DNA from: Lantana camara
Lineage: Eukaryota; Streptophyta; Magnoliopsida; Lamiales; Verbenaceae
Reading direction: 5' to 3'
Assembly (NCBI GenBank): GCA_037501455.1
Contig: CM074856.1
Coordinates: 21,597,001 to 21,661,000 of the forward strand
DNA: 64,000 bases
Positions within the stretch are counted from its first letter, which is position 1, and each line of letters starts with the position of its first letter. Below are positions 39,706-51,789 of this stretch, piece after piece. The notes beneath the pieces are model-generated. The model did no database searches. It was not told the DNA's origin and saw nothing but the letters and a program-made list of their open reading frames with translations. The translations under genes were made by a program, and so were the position numbers.

Positions 39706-41246
39706 GAACATTGAAAATAGTGAGATGTTATAACTTTAATCGTTGAAAAATATTGATGCATAGTTTGATCATTGAAAGAGTTGTCCCGATAAGGGAATAG
39801 TTTAAACAAGGGTTTGAAAGTTTATGGGTTTAGATTTTGAAAACGTTTGATACTATAGTATAATCATGGTTTCGGTTGAAATAGTTTAGCCTCACCTACA
39901 GTAACCAGGTATTACGTAGTAATACCAAAATCTTAGTAAATCCGATCTTCACATGTAAGTGGTGATTAAGTCTCTATCCTTAATCACATAGTCACATAAC
40001 CACATTGTAACAAACTTGAAGCATACAAGAGTACATTGTGAAATCTCATGAATAATACAGGACATTATTAAAGTATGTAGTAACACGTAACGAGATCATA
40101 TAACAATTATTCAATATCATATTGTAGCATGAAAGCATGAATAAATCCATGTAAGGTATGGATCATAGGACAGTAATACCAGTTAAGGTATTAGATAAAG
40201 GTAGCCTATAAATGAAACGATTAAAGTGAGTTGTCCTTAAACGTGAGACTATGATCTTACTATAATTGTTTAGGAATTAATCAAATTATGAATCCTAAAC
40301 GTAAACCTTAAGGTTATGAAACAAGTCCACGGAAGAAAACACATTTTGAAAAGGTATTTTAGACCCCGAATTTGAAAACCCTAAATGCAAATGTCTAATT
40401 AGAAATCCCAAATTTTATTTCATTTTTAGTACTACTCAAAAGCACTATTCAATTTCATTATTCAAGATCACTATTCACAAGTACTATTCACATGTTGGGT
40501 CAAAGGGGTTGGGTCGAACCCACACACTACACACGCACATACACACATACACACATATACACACACCGTGCACACACACACGACATGCACACATACACAC
40601 ACCCTAATCAAATTATGATCTTCACTATAACCTATGGTTCAAGTTCATGTTATTATAAACAAGTGTGATCTAGGTTAAAGGTATAACCTATGGTTACAAG
40701 GTCTACTTAAAGTATAACACAAGGTTATGAAGCACTATTCCATCTTAGGTTATAAGTTGTGACACTATTCAAAGTTATAACATAAGGTAAGACAATATCC
40801 CATTAATCCATACCATAACATAAGCTCCATTCATATCATATGAATCATATGACAATGTAAGATCATATCATATCATAGATCATAGCATAACATGAGCATT
40901 AAACATGTAATAATGTAATAATTTAAATTAAATAACAATATGTAACACATTATGAAATAATAGATCATAGGTAACTATTCCATTGCCTAACATGCTTGAT
41001 CATATCATAAATGTCATAAACATACATCAATATTCAATATATAATAGCCTTATAGCATGCTTATACCATATACTAAAGCATATTATAACATTTCATGACA
41101 TACTATAAACGTTTAAATCATAAACTAAAGCTAACTAAACATGTCATGAAAACTATATAATAAAAGTATAATATAAACTCCTAAATGTCTTCGGAAAGAC
41201 CCCAAGACCCAACCTAAACATAAATTAAACCATAACATAACATAAA

Positions 41247-41628
41247 GAGCAAATTACATTTTTGGTCCCATAGGATTGGACCATTTGCAATTTTGGTCCC
41301 ATTAGATTTAATTTGTGACATTTTTGGTCCCAACCGTCAAATTTTGGACGGAAATGAGATTTTACCGTTAAATGATTCTGGGGAAAAAACGGTCAAATAA
41401 AATTATTGATAAAAAAAAACTCAATGAGCCTGGCAGCCCAACGGGGGAGCCCTCTCCCATCATTGAGGTCTTGGGTTGAAACCCCAGGCTATAAAATTTT
41501 TGTTCAAATAATTATTATGCTTAAATATAAATTAATTTTAATAATAATATATTATAAATATATTATTATGTTAATATATTATATATAATTATGTTACAAT
41601 ATTTTTTAAGCTATATATTATATATTAC

Positions 41629-41691
<63 letters not shown>

Positions 41692-41856
41692 GCCATACAA
41701 TTTTTGTTCAAATAATTATTATGCTTAAATATAAATTAATTTTAATAATAATATATTATAAATATATTATTATGTTAAAATAAATATATTATATATAATT
41801 ATGTTAAAATATTTTTTAAGCTATATATTATATATTACATATTATATACATTAATA

Positions 41857-41916
<60 letters not shown>

Positions 41917-42078
41917 CCATACAATTTTTGTTCAAATAATTATTATGCTTAAATATAAATTAATTTTAATAATAATATATTATAAATATATTATTATGTT
42001 AAAATAAATATATTATATATAATTATGTTAAAATATTTTTTAAGCTATATATTATATATTACATATTATATACATTAA

Positions 42079-42154
<76 letters not shown>

Positions 42155-42706
42155 CATACAAAATGTATATTATGTATTTATAAAAAATAATATTTGTATA
42201 GTATATGTATTAAATATTATATATTTATATATAATATACACACGTATATATATTAAATAATATTATTGCTTAAAAAATATTTTATCATAATAATATATTA
42301 TATTTTTATTGTATTATATAAAATATATTTATTTTAACATAATAATATATTTGTAATATATTATTATTAAAATTAATTAATAAAAGGCCATAAATATATT
42401 ATTATTAAAATTAATTAATAAAAGTGCATGGCCTGGGGTTTAAACCCAAGACTTCAATGATGGGAGAGGGCTCCCCAACCGTTGGGCTGCCAGGCTTGTT
42501 GAGTTTTGTTTTATCAATAATTTTATTTGACCGTTTTTCCCCCAGACTCATTTAACGGTAAAATCCCATTTACGTCCAAAATTTGACGGTTGGGACAAAA
42601 AATGTCACAAATTAAATCCAATGGGACCAAAATTGTCACTTTCTGAAACAATGGGACCAAAATTGCAAATGGCTCAATCCTATGGGACCAAAAATGTAAT
42701 TTGCTC
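41247..42706. mobile_element. Non-autonomous Mutator-like element with long terminal inverted repeats
   Basis: Ends are GAGCAAATTACATTTTTGG and its reverse complement. Similarity between the two arms runs over about 200 bp, including a GGGGGAGCC/GGGCTCCCC-type block. A perfect 9-bp target duplication TAACATAAA lies at 41238-41246 and 42707-42715, diagnostic of Mutator-like elements. The 1460-bp element has no transposase. Its interior repeats a block starting CAATTTTTGTTCAAATAATT at about 41487, 41698 and 41930, with long TA runs between blocks. Confidence 0.88.
41630..42150. repeat. TA microsatellites within the Mutator-like element
   Basis: Three long runs of alternating T and A (about 41630-41687, 41862-41913 and 42084-42149) separate the repeated blocks. 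Such runs extrude hairpins and change length readily, so their exact size in an assembly is unreliable. Confidence 0.85.
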
Positions 42707-43300
42707 TAACATAAAATATAAACTAACCAAAATATAACATAAAAACTATATCATAAAAATTAAAACTAACCTAGGGGGAGGGACATGCCTTGCATCGACA
42801 ATGAGGGAACGGAGGGAGAGAGGAGTGCTTGTCAATAAAAGACTTGGTGCAAGATGAAATAAGGAGAGGAGAGGTCAATTTATAATTGTTAGGAAGCCCT
42901 ACACCTTGTAAATAAAGTTAGGTTAAGGGTAGGAGAGCAAAATAAACTAGCTTCTCCTAGAAGCTTACTTAAAAGTTTAATTAGAAAATGGAAAATAAAG
43001 GGTATCTTGGTAATTTAACAATCTAAACTTGAGAACGAGTGGCTAAAAAAATACACAAAGCATTGGATTAAGATTATCTTCGAAACGAATTTTTACTCGA
43101 AAGAAACGGACATACGGTTTAAAAGATACATTAAGTAGAATGAATAGTGACTTTGATAACTTGATGAAATACGAGTGAAAGACGACCCTCGGAGATGATT
43201 TGAAAGTCCGGATAGTGTTAAAAAGTCATAAAATAAATCAAGGATCATTTTGAGTCCAATATTGACTATGAAATGTTTTACCGATTAAAAATTGAAAACG

Positions 43301-45654
43301 TAGTGATCGTGCTTGAAATCGGTTAGGTGTCTGCAGTCGATTTCGGGAGCTCGAATCACTTAAAATTTATAGAGGGGGAAGAGTCTCGAGTGAATTTGTA
43401 AAAGAATAGCAAACATGAGCTAAAGGCCAAACTAGGGAATGGGGTTTTATCCCAGATTCGGCACTCCGATGCTCAAGTTAGGTACTTGCTCAAGAGTATA
43501 GAGAGAAAGTAGAGACGGTCGAATGAATAGTGAACTTGCTTACCAATGCCATAAATGTTGTGGATATTTATAGACCCCAAGTGGGTGTGTTATACCTGTT
43601 CACGCATGGAGGTACATTTAATACTCTAGCTAGTTTGTTAGGGAACAGTAAGTACTGTACGTTGCCTTTATGTTGGTTCCCTTGTACCTTTAAGGTGTCT
43701 CAACCTTGGTTAGGCGGGAAAAGACATAATCATTGCGTCTGACAGCGGTTCCAGGGGTAATCATTGCAACTTTTAATCTCCCGAGCTCTACCCTTAAAAT
43801 AGGAGCCCCTGTCACCGTCATTCCTTACGCTACTCACAAGAGCATTCGAACATTCTTATAGTCAAGAGAGCTTTTGGAATGGAGCACTTAAGAGCTTACT
43901 AGGAATCTTTCCAGAGGTCGATTAAGAGTTCTCAAGTCCCTTCTCCTAAGGTACTCTTCTCGACCTCTCACTTTTTCTTTTTCGCACTTCTTTCCTACTC
44001 TTATAAATGGCCTCTCAAGAGCAAATCCCAACGGCTACAAGGAAACACATTCCTCGAGTACTACGCTCGTGGATTGGTCGATGAATCTGAAATAAATTCG
44101 ACCCCTGTGGGCATGTCAGGGATCGAACCGGTGACTCTTTCTTTTGGATCTTCGTCTTCGGAGAGCGGGGTCAGATTCAGAAACAGTTACCTACGAGGAT
44201 AAAGCGGCTCTCGAGGAAGAGAGTGATAACAAGGTGGTCAGCCCTAGCGAGGAGAAAGAGGCCGAAAGTGGCGAACATGCGAGAATTTCGACCAGTGAAG
44301 CCCCCTAGGAATCTGGAGCGGAGCGATTGACGGAAGCAGAGACGTCAACCTCAGGCTCCAAGAAGAAGCAGGAGGGACCCCAAACCACCGTCCTTCACCA
44401 TTCACAGACTTGGAGCACGGTTTATGATGAAGACATCGAGGAGCTTTAGGGCATTCTCACTGGTTATGGTCGATCAAGGGTTATGAGTTAGTAAAACCTA
44501 CATCCGAGTAGAGGAAGGAAGAGCCCCCAGAGAACTGTATAGCCATCACCACCTACGCGAAAAGGTACAGAATGAGGGTGTCACTCGACCCAGACTTCAT
44601 TAACCTCCTCAACGCCCTGGACATTGCCCCCCATTCAACTTCTTCCAACCGCCTACTACTTAGTCAATGCATTCAAACTACTGCTCCACTGTCTTAGACT
44701 TCTAACATCCCTGGCTCATTTTGGGGAAGTTTTTGTGGCGTCGACCTCTCCGGTAGCAGCTCCAGATGGTCGGGGCTTTGTGAAGCTACAAGCCCGACCC
44801 AATTATCAGATTGTCAAAGCTCTGACCACCTCCCATAGGCTTGGATGAAAACATAATTTTTCTACATCAAATCGTCGGTCGTGTAGCCAGGGCTGAACTA
44901 TACGTCATGGAACGACATTGAGAATGGGAAGACAGACTTGGCCCCCCACTCTGATTTAATGCCTTAGGGAAGTCGGGCCAATGTGCGCTCGATTTTTGAC
45001 TCAGCCCCAACTCATTATCGAGGCAGGGATGGGTCCTGGAACCATTAGATACAAGGACTTACATTGGGTACAAGTGACACTGTCCTCAATTTCAATTACC
45101 CAAGCACGTTTTTTTTTTTTATCCTTCAATCCTTTCATAAAGTTTATTTTTGCAACTCTCTACTCCATTTTTGACTTTGCTAATCAATTACTTACTCGTT
45201 TAGGCACAATTCTAAAAGATTCGCACAAGGACACATTGCGGCCGAGATCAAGGTCCTCAACGCTAGCCGCAAGAAGAAGAATCAACCCGCCACGAACGCA
45301 GAAGAGGTGGCCATCTACGAGCAAGAGACCCAAGAGGCGGTCGATAAAGTCGTCTGGTTGGCGACTCAAGGAACCCTGGCTGCCTAAGTCCAAGTCCCCC
45401 AAGCCCCCACTGCCAGGGTCCAAGGCTCAGGTCGAGGCAAGAGGAAGAACAATGAGGGCGTAGACCCTCAATCTAAGAAAGGGAAATCCTCGACCTCTAC
45501 CCCTCGAAGGGAAGGAAAGAAAAGGTTGTCGTAGAGTCCGGCTCGAGCGCCCAAGAAGATAGCCAATCGATGCCCCCTCCTCCAGTTCCTGAATCGGGCT
45601 AGCGCACACACGTTACTTCCCAAAACAGAGGGAATGAGGTCGCAGGGCTCCTTG
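43301..45654 (+). pseudogene. Degenerate retroelement remnant, gag-like, family not assigned
   Basis: A TATTTATAG box lies near 43568, followed by a leader-like stretch and an ATG at 44006 (MASQEQIPTATRKHI). Charged, Glu/Ser-rich and then Lys/Arg-rich translations follow in changing frames up to about 45600 (for example RRRINPPRTQKRWPS in 44981-45463). Many stops break the frames. The layout suggests the leader and gag of an old LTR element whose LTR and pol are lost, but I recognise no definite domain. Confidence 0.35.
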
Positions 45655-48002
45655 TGACGCCCCGACTTTTCGGCCGTACAGGTATGACATCACGTGTGTG
45701 ATACTTGCACATTTAAATTATTTAATTATGCAATTATATGTTGATATGAATTATTTTAAGGATATATGTTGAAATTTTTTAATGTTTTGCTCGCATGACT
45801 TTGAACTTGATCCGTTTGCATTCGAATTTGATTCTGATTTTTGTGAAAACTTGGTATGCATGAGATATATGAGTTATCAACATGGTTATATGCTCGTTGC
45901 ATGTTTTTGGGTTCGTTTGTTGAGGTTTTGCACCGTATTTGTTTTAAGGGGACTTAGCGCACCTTGGGTTACGGGAGGCATAACTTGAGCTCAAGAATTC
46001 GGATTCAAATTTTGAAATCACTGTTGGACTCGTATCAATGATACCGATCCAATGGAACAATCTTTGTAATTTTCTAAGCCCATTTGGATCTCCAAAACTT
46101 CACCGAACCGAGCCTTTTGTGCACAACCCGCTACCCTTACCCGTTTCGATTGTATTTGAACCGTTTAACCCCCAAACGCCACCCTTTTCTAGAACCCATT
46201 TCACCCTAAATTAAACCTTTTTCCTCCCCTTAATGCCTCATTTCGGACCCCCCTTGTGAAACAAGAGAAAGTGCAGCAACAAGTGAGAAGAAAGTAGTGG
46301 AAGGAGGCACTATTCACATTCTTTGATTCTTAAGCTCATAACCCCTTCATTTCTCATCCGATTCAAGAGATAAGCATATATTTATGTTCTCCATCTCCTT
46401 GTGGTTCTTTTAAGCCATGGTTAGTAGATTTTCACCTAGAATTGATTATGCTATGACCTATGTTATGAATTGTAAGGGTTTATGAGATTTTTTATGAGTA
46501 TATGTACATCCTTACCTTATTTCTTGAATTGAAGCTTGTTATATGATCTAGCTAGCTCTTTTAATGCATTTATGAGCTGAGATTTCATGGTAGTTGAGTG
46601 ACGGTTGATCTACCATCTATGATGCACGGACACGAACACGGCGACACGGACACGACACTACACGACACAGATTTTTGTAAAATTTTAGGACACGACACGG
46701 CTTCGACACGACTATATAATATTTATATAAATAAATATATTATATAAATATTAATTATGCAACACTAAATTAAATATCCTTTATTTAATAAATACAAAAT
46801 ATACTATGACATATATAAATTATTTCTAATACTGAATTACTATTTTGTACACCTATGACAACCAAGTGAACATATATATATACTTATCGTAGTTCATATT
46901 ACATTTGAAAGAAATTATATGAAAGAAAAAAGGAAGAAAGAAAGATAAATAATTTTGGAGTGTTGTGGCCTTGTGGGCCTAAGGCCCAAAACGTTGATAT
47001 ACAAAATTATTTATATCTTATTCTAAAATCTAAACCCTAATTAGTAATCACCCTTGTTCCGCCGCTAACTCTAAAAATCTCCTCTGAATATTAGATATAT
47101 TGGAGAACATTCACACAAGTTATTCTTTCTATCAGCCCGCCATTTTCATGGATGAGGACGCGAAGTCCTCAACATCCCAATCAATTTTTACCATCTGCTC
47201 ACGGTAAGGCTGATTATTGCGTGGTTCACCGCATTTCTTATCATAATCCAAGTTCTTCCACCGCATCAACTTCTTCTCCCACCACAGCCACCTTCGTTGC
47301 CAATGCAGAAATCCAAGTTCTGATGAATCCGTGTCCAAACCGTGTCGGACACTCCACCGTGTTCGGGTTAATTTTTTTTTTTTTTTTTAGGGACACGGAT
47401 TGGTCGTGTCGGACACGTGTCGGAGCCGTGTCCGAGGCGTGTCCGTGTCCAACACGTGTCCGACACTGCACGGGGTCATTTTTCGAAGTGTCCGTCCATT
47501 AGAGTCTACCAATAATACACTTGAAGATCTTGAACTTGAAGTTGGATAAAAATGAACTTTATGCTCTCATCCTTGTGCTCGTGTGTATAGCAGCTTATTT
47601 GACCTGAATTGTGGATGTTTTTGTATGATCTTCATGCTGGTTTGATGTTGGTTCATGCCCTTCCTTCCCTCCCCCAGAACTGCCTTGTTCTTCTTCGTTC
47701 TTTTGGCTTCTGCACTAGGGGTGCGCGGCCGATCGCGCCAATAACAAACTTGGTCGTGGTCGTGGTGTATATGCAGTTTTGCATCTATAATGACACTGCG
47801 GCCACGACATTTTGTTGCATGGCCATGACAGCCATACAGGGGGACCTTCTGATGTTATGTCGCGGCTACGAGGTTTTGTTGTACGGCCGCAACAGGTGGT
47901 CAGTTTTGCTACTAACATTGCAGCGCGGTTGCCGCCTTGTGTGCTTTAATTCTTGCATCGTTTGAGTTTTTTTTGCCTTTCTTGCTTCGTTTATGATTTG
48001 TA
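45655..48002 (-). repeat. Antisense LTR (copy G) of the A/B/C/E family, incomplete in the window
   Basis: It starts TGTGACGCCCCGACTTTTCGG, the reverse complement of the family's LTR end, followed by a GGTATGACATCACGTGTG tract as in copy B. It is interrupted at 46616-47503 by a hAT-like element and ends at 48002 where LTR D2 begins; the rest should lie beyond the window. A cluster of GGCCGCGAC-like motifs lies at 47725-47895. Confidence 0.72.
46616..47503. mobile_element. hAT-like non-autonomous element rich in GGACACG motifs
   Basis: Left end TCTATGATGCACGGACAC and right end (reverse complement) TCTAATGGACGGACAC form imperfect terminal inverted repeats. Flanks ATCTACCA (46608-46615) and GTCTACCA (47504-47511) match at 7 of 8 positions, and 8-bp duplications are typical of hAT elements. 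Clusters of GGACACG lie at the left end and of CGTGTCC at the right end, as expected for transposase-binding arrays. No transposase is present. Confidence 0.6.
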
Positions 48003-48329
48003 TGTTAGGAATAGTGTCCTAGAAAGCCGATTGTATATCCGCTTTGTGCTTTTCCTTATTGTAATCACAGACAATCTTTGAATGAAATAACGTATTGAGG
48101 CAACACTTTCTTTATATGCTCTTGTTTGGCATGCATTTACTTTAGTTGTGCATGTATGAGAACTCCCCTAATCCTGATGACTTTAGGACTCTACCATTTA
48201 GGTGAAATGGTTCATAAAACGAGCCCTATATCACATAAGTCATGATTAGTAAAATACTCCAAGCCGATGAGTCCTACCGACAGTGGGAGTGTCAACCTGA
48301 CTCCTCCACTACTAGAAAACATGGATTTT

Positions 48330-48975
48330 GCAACCGAAAAATTGCAACCGAAAATTTTCGGTTGCAAAATTGACCGATTTATCAACCAAATTTGCAACCG
48401 GAAACCAAAATTTGTCCATTTGGTTTTGCAACCGAATATTCGGTTACCAATTCCGTTGCAAAAATTTTGCAACCGAACTTCGGTTGCAATATTAGTTGCA
48501 AAAAAAGTTGAATGGTCAACATTTTTTAATGTATTTGCAACAGAAATTTAGGTTGCTAATTCGGTTGCAAATCTTTTGCAATCGACTTTCGGTTGCTAAT
48601 TCGGTTGAAAAAAAGAATGAAAACAATGGAACCTGATTAAAGTACTTGCAACAGAATATTCGGTTGCAAAATTAGTTGTACGAGAATTGCAACCGAAATG
48701 CAACCAAAATTTTCGGCTGCAAAATTATTAAAAATCATTTCAAAAATACTTTTGCAACCGAAATTTCGATTGCAAATTTTGAACTAATTTAATTATTTTA
48801 ATGTTAAATTTGCAACTGAAATTCGGTTGCAAAATTTTCATACAACCGCTTTGCAACCGAATTTCGGTTGCAACAATCTTTTTATTTATTATAATTTATA
48901 AAATTAAAATAAGTAATATCTTTTTAAACTATATGTTGCTATTCGGTTGCAAAATCAGTTGCAAAAGTTTTTTTC
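48330..48975. repeat. Left subterminal repeats of the CACTA element
   Basis: Many copies of TTGCAACCGAA or its reverse complement TTCGGTTGCAA, spaced 10-60 bp, in both orientations. In CACTA elements such motifs bind the transposase. The short open frames here (for example 48267-48551) merely read through them. Confidence 0.85.
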
Positions 48976-49386
48976 TTTTATTAAATTTAATATATACATA
49001 ATAACATAATAATTACTAGTAATTCCGCAATCTCTATGCGTTTCCAAAAAAAAAAAAATTATTATTTAAATATATAAAATTAAATTGTTCATCTTACTAT
49101 AAATTTAATAATAATTATATATTAATAGGAATTAGTTAAAATATAAATTAGAAAATATAAGAAAGAAAAATAAAAAGACTATTAAAAAAAAGAATAAAAG
49201 TGAAATTAGAGAACAATAGAGTTAATAGATAAATAATTAACTGATATGCATTCTCTATATGTTGGAGAAAAAATAAATAAATTAAATAAAAAGAAAAAAG
49301 AGACCAAGTTCAAGAGACCACAATTGGATCTCGCACTTAATAATAGAGTATAGATTAATTACTCGTCTCTTATAATATATTTGATG

Positions 49387-49438
<52 letters not shown>

Positions 49439-50422
49439 GTATTATATGTAATGTCTAAACCATTTCAATGTTGTATAAATAGGATCTAAATTTAAATCAT
49501 AGTGTAATATAAGTTTTCAATTAAAATGGTAATAAATGTTATAATATATAACATATATGTTATGCTTCATGAGATATAATATACATCATAAGTTATTATG
49601 ATATTTTACTTATATAGTGATATGATATATATAATATATATGTACAACATTTTGAGTATTGACATAACATGTGAAAAAAAGTTAGTTAATTATAATTACT
49701 TCTATATGATCATATTATGGTAGTATTAATTAATAATTGTTAATATATTGTTGTAATTAATTACTATAAATTATGCAATAAAGTTTAAAATTATGTTTCA
49801 TAAGATATAATATACATTATAAATCATTAAGTTATTATACTTGTATAATGATATGGTATCGATCATATAACATATAAAATATTTTGAGTATTGATATAAC
49901 ACGTAATGTTATATATGGTGTACAGATCGAAGTAATTTCTACAAACGATAGATATAGTATAATAGATATTAAATGATTATAATTACTTATATAATCATAT
50001 TGTGGTAATATTAATTAATAATTATCGTTATATTGTTGTAGCTACTGAAAACTATGTAATAGAATTTAAAGGTTATGTTTTATAAGATATAATATTTATT
50101 ATGAATCATTAAGGTGTTATACTTGTATAGTGATATCATATTATATATCATATGCGACATTTAATTTTGAGAATTGACATTACACACGATATTATATATA
50201 TATATGATATGCTAGGGTAATTTTCACAAGTGATTGCTATAAAAGATATAAAATGGTATAATACATGATTATACATTTATTAAATACTATAATATACTGA
50301 TATTACATTTATGATAGATATTATTTAATGATATTATAAATCATATGATATAATAATTTCTAATAATATCTTACTCATTAATACTATAGGTAGCTATAAG
50401 TTATATATCAAATGCTATAATC
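48976..50422. other. AT-rich interior of the CACTA element left of the virus
   Basis: Very AT-rich DNA with a long TA microsatellite at about 49388-49436 and repeated ATATAAT/ATTATAT words. No gene is seen. The virus begins at 50423. Caulimovirid insertions are known to favour AT- or TA-rich sites. Confidence 0.6.
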
Positions 50423-50646
50423 TTCTATGATGGTTAGAATTCGAATAAGCCGAGATTAGATTTAAAACCGAAGTCTGGTTTCGCCCGTTTTGTTGCCATG
50501 ATTTAGGCGTTTTTAGGGCTTGCCACCATGACTGGTTAAGAATCATATCTATAGCTTATTTAATTCTGTAAAACTACCATGTACAGTATAAGTTTTTTGA
50601 TATGGGCTTTACAAATGTTTTAATTCAATATATCTATTTCCGCCTT

Positions 50647-50652
50647 AATAAA
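50647..50652 (+). promoter_or_regulatory. Poly(A) signal of the pararetrovirus (left copy)
   Basis: AATAAA lies 15 bp before the tRNA primer site, within the terminal repeat. The right copy is at 58785-58790. Confidence 0.55.
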
Positions 50653-50667
50653 AGATCCTCTCTGTTA

Positions 50668-50684
50668 TGGTATCAGAGCCATGG
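50668..50684 (+). other. tRNA-Met primer binding site of the pararetrovirus (left copy)
   Basis: TGGTATCAGAGCCATGG matches the caulimovirid primer site complementary to the 3' end of plant initiator tRNA-Met, where minus-strand DNA starts. By convention it marks nucleotide 1 of such genomes. The right copy is at 58806-58822. Confidence 0.92.
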
Positions 50685-50733
50685 GTAGTGATCTTAATAT
50701 CTGGTAATATTCAACACAACTATTCTGCATAGG

Positions 50734-51789
50734 ATGAATATGTTTAGAAACAGGGATACTGTTAAAAACAGTATCGAAGAGGAATATGATATCCCTCAAA
50801 ATCTTGATCTTCTTAATAAATGGACTATTCCCAAAATAGATCCTACTGTTATTTATAAATTTGGAACTTTTGATAGATTAAGTTTCAAGCATGTGGTTAA
50901 AACTACGGAAGAAACTATTTCCCTTAATAAGGATGAGATGATTATTAAATTACTCAATAATAGAGATCTTAATAAATATAGAGGTATTTATAAATTTATC
51001 CATATTGGATTAGTTCAAGTTGCTTTCAAACCTTTAACTTTAGAAGGTTTACCTGAGAGTTTTATAGCTGCTCTTAGAGATGGTAGAAATTTAATTTGGA
51101 AACAATCGTTAATGGGTATCATACAATCTAGTCTGGCCCATGGTCCAGTTTATTTTAATGTTTATCCCAATTTGCAGTTATCTTTATCTGATGTTAATAT
51201 ATTGGATGCTTTAACTCTTAATATCAAAACGCATGGTTATAATTATGCTCCTGGATCTGAAGTTATATGTGTTTGTTATAGAATTTATTACAAACCCCTT
51301 CAGACTTTAAATCCTAGATGCAAGATAGTTGATAAACCTGCTGATGAAACTATTCTAATAGAAAGTAATTTTAGTAGATCTGAGATTACTACTCGAAGAT
51401 CTATTAAGTGGGATGAAATAACTTTCCCAGAAAATTGGATAATTGAGCAAGCTGTTCCTGCTCAACCTAATACTAGTTATAATCCAACTAGTATTTTGCA
51501 AACTTCTGAAGGAAATGTTCAAATAAGTTTTGAACCCTCCAGAAAACTTATAGGAGAAAGCAATAGATCTTATGCAAGATCTAAATCTCATCATCATATT
51601 TCCCCTATATATTTTACACAATCTCCTTCAAGAGCTTCTACTTCTCAAATAAGAGAAACAGAATCTGTTGAAGAATCTGATTTTGAAAAGGTGGAAGAAT
51701 TAAAAATTCAACCTGATAATATTGTGAAAGGCATTTATAATGTCAAAGATGCAGATATAACTGCATCAGAAATGAATTTTTCTTTATGA
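50734..51789 (+). CDS. Pararetrovirus movement protein (30K superfamily)
   Basis: A 351-residue protein that by family carries virus between cells through plasmodesmata. The core lies at about residues 85-190: a beta-rich block with G137-P138, the conserved Asp at about 153 (LSLSDVNILDAL) and the following GYNYAPGSEVICVCYRIYYK strand, the usual signature of caulimovirid movement proteins. The C-terminal third is polar and Ser-rich. The start ATG is 5 bp after the left terminal repeat and one base after a possible splice acceptor (GCATAG|G). The stop overlaps the polyprotein start by four bases (ATGA at 51786-51789), pointing to termination-reinitiation. In florendoviruses and petuviruses this domain is fused to the polyprotein; here it is a separate intact frame. 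Confidence 0.9.
   Translation: MNMFRNRDTVKNSIEEEYDIPQNLDLLNKWTIPKIDPTVIYKFGTFDRLSFKHVVKTTEETISLNKDEMIIKLLNNRDLNKYRGIYKFIHIGLVQVAFKPLTLEGLPESFIAALRDGRNLIWKQSLMGIIQSSLAHGPVYFNVYPNLQLSLSDVNILDALTLNIKTHGYNYAPGSEVICVCYRIYYKPLQTLNPRCKIVDKPADETILIESNFSRSEITTRRSIKWDEITFPENWIIEQAVPAQPNTSYNPTSILQTSEGNVQISFEPSRKLIGESNRSYARSKSHHHISPIYFTQSPSRASTSQIRETESVEESDFEKVEELKIQPDNIVKGIYNVKDADITASEMNFSL

Larger units (their letters stand above)
10609..43300 (-). repeat. Antisense gypsy-type LTR (copy F), outermost layer of the nest
   Basis: This starts TGTAGCGCCCCACTT, the reverse complement of the LTR end seen in the gypsy element at 12199-36559 (GTGGGGGCGTTACA). Pieces at 10609-11623 and 39007-43300 match that LTR in reverse, including the tract around AAACCATGAGGTCAG (about 11010), the CA-rich microsatellite near 40520-40610 and the block near 43200. 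It is split by the solo LTR at 11624-39006 and by the Mutator-like element at 41247-42706. Similarity fades near 43300 and the matching end and target duplication were not found, so the right border is approximate. Confidence 0.7.
50423..50729 (+). repeat. Left terminal repeat of the pararetrovirus
   Basis: 307 bp that I find identical, base by base, to 58561-58867. It begins TTCTATGATGG and ends TTCTGCA. It holds AATAAA (50647-50652) and the primer site (50668-50684). It does not include the upstream region with the TATA box found at the right end. Confidence 0.93.

Noticed and set aside
44981..45463. 160-codon basic frame as a host gene
   Set aside because: Its surroundings read as a decayed gag-like remnant with shifting frames; the basic tail has no recognised domain.
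48267..48551. Open frames across the CACTA ends (also 62208-62499)
   Set aside because: They merely translate the TTGCAACCGAA subterminal repeats.
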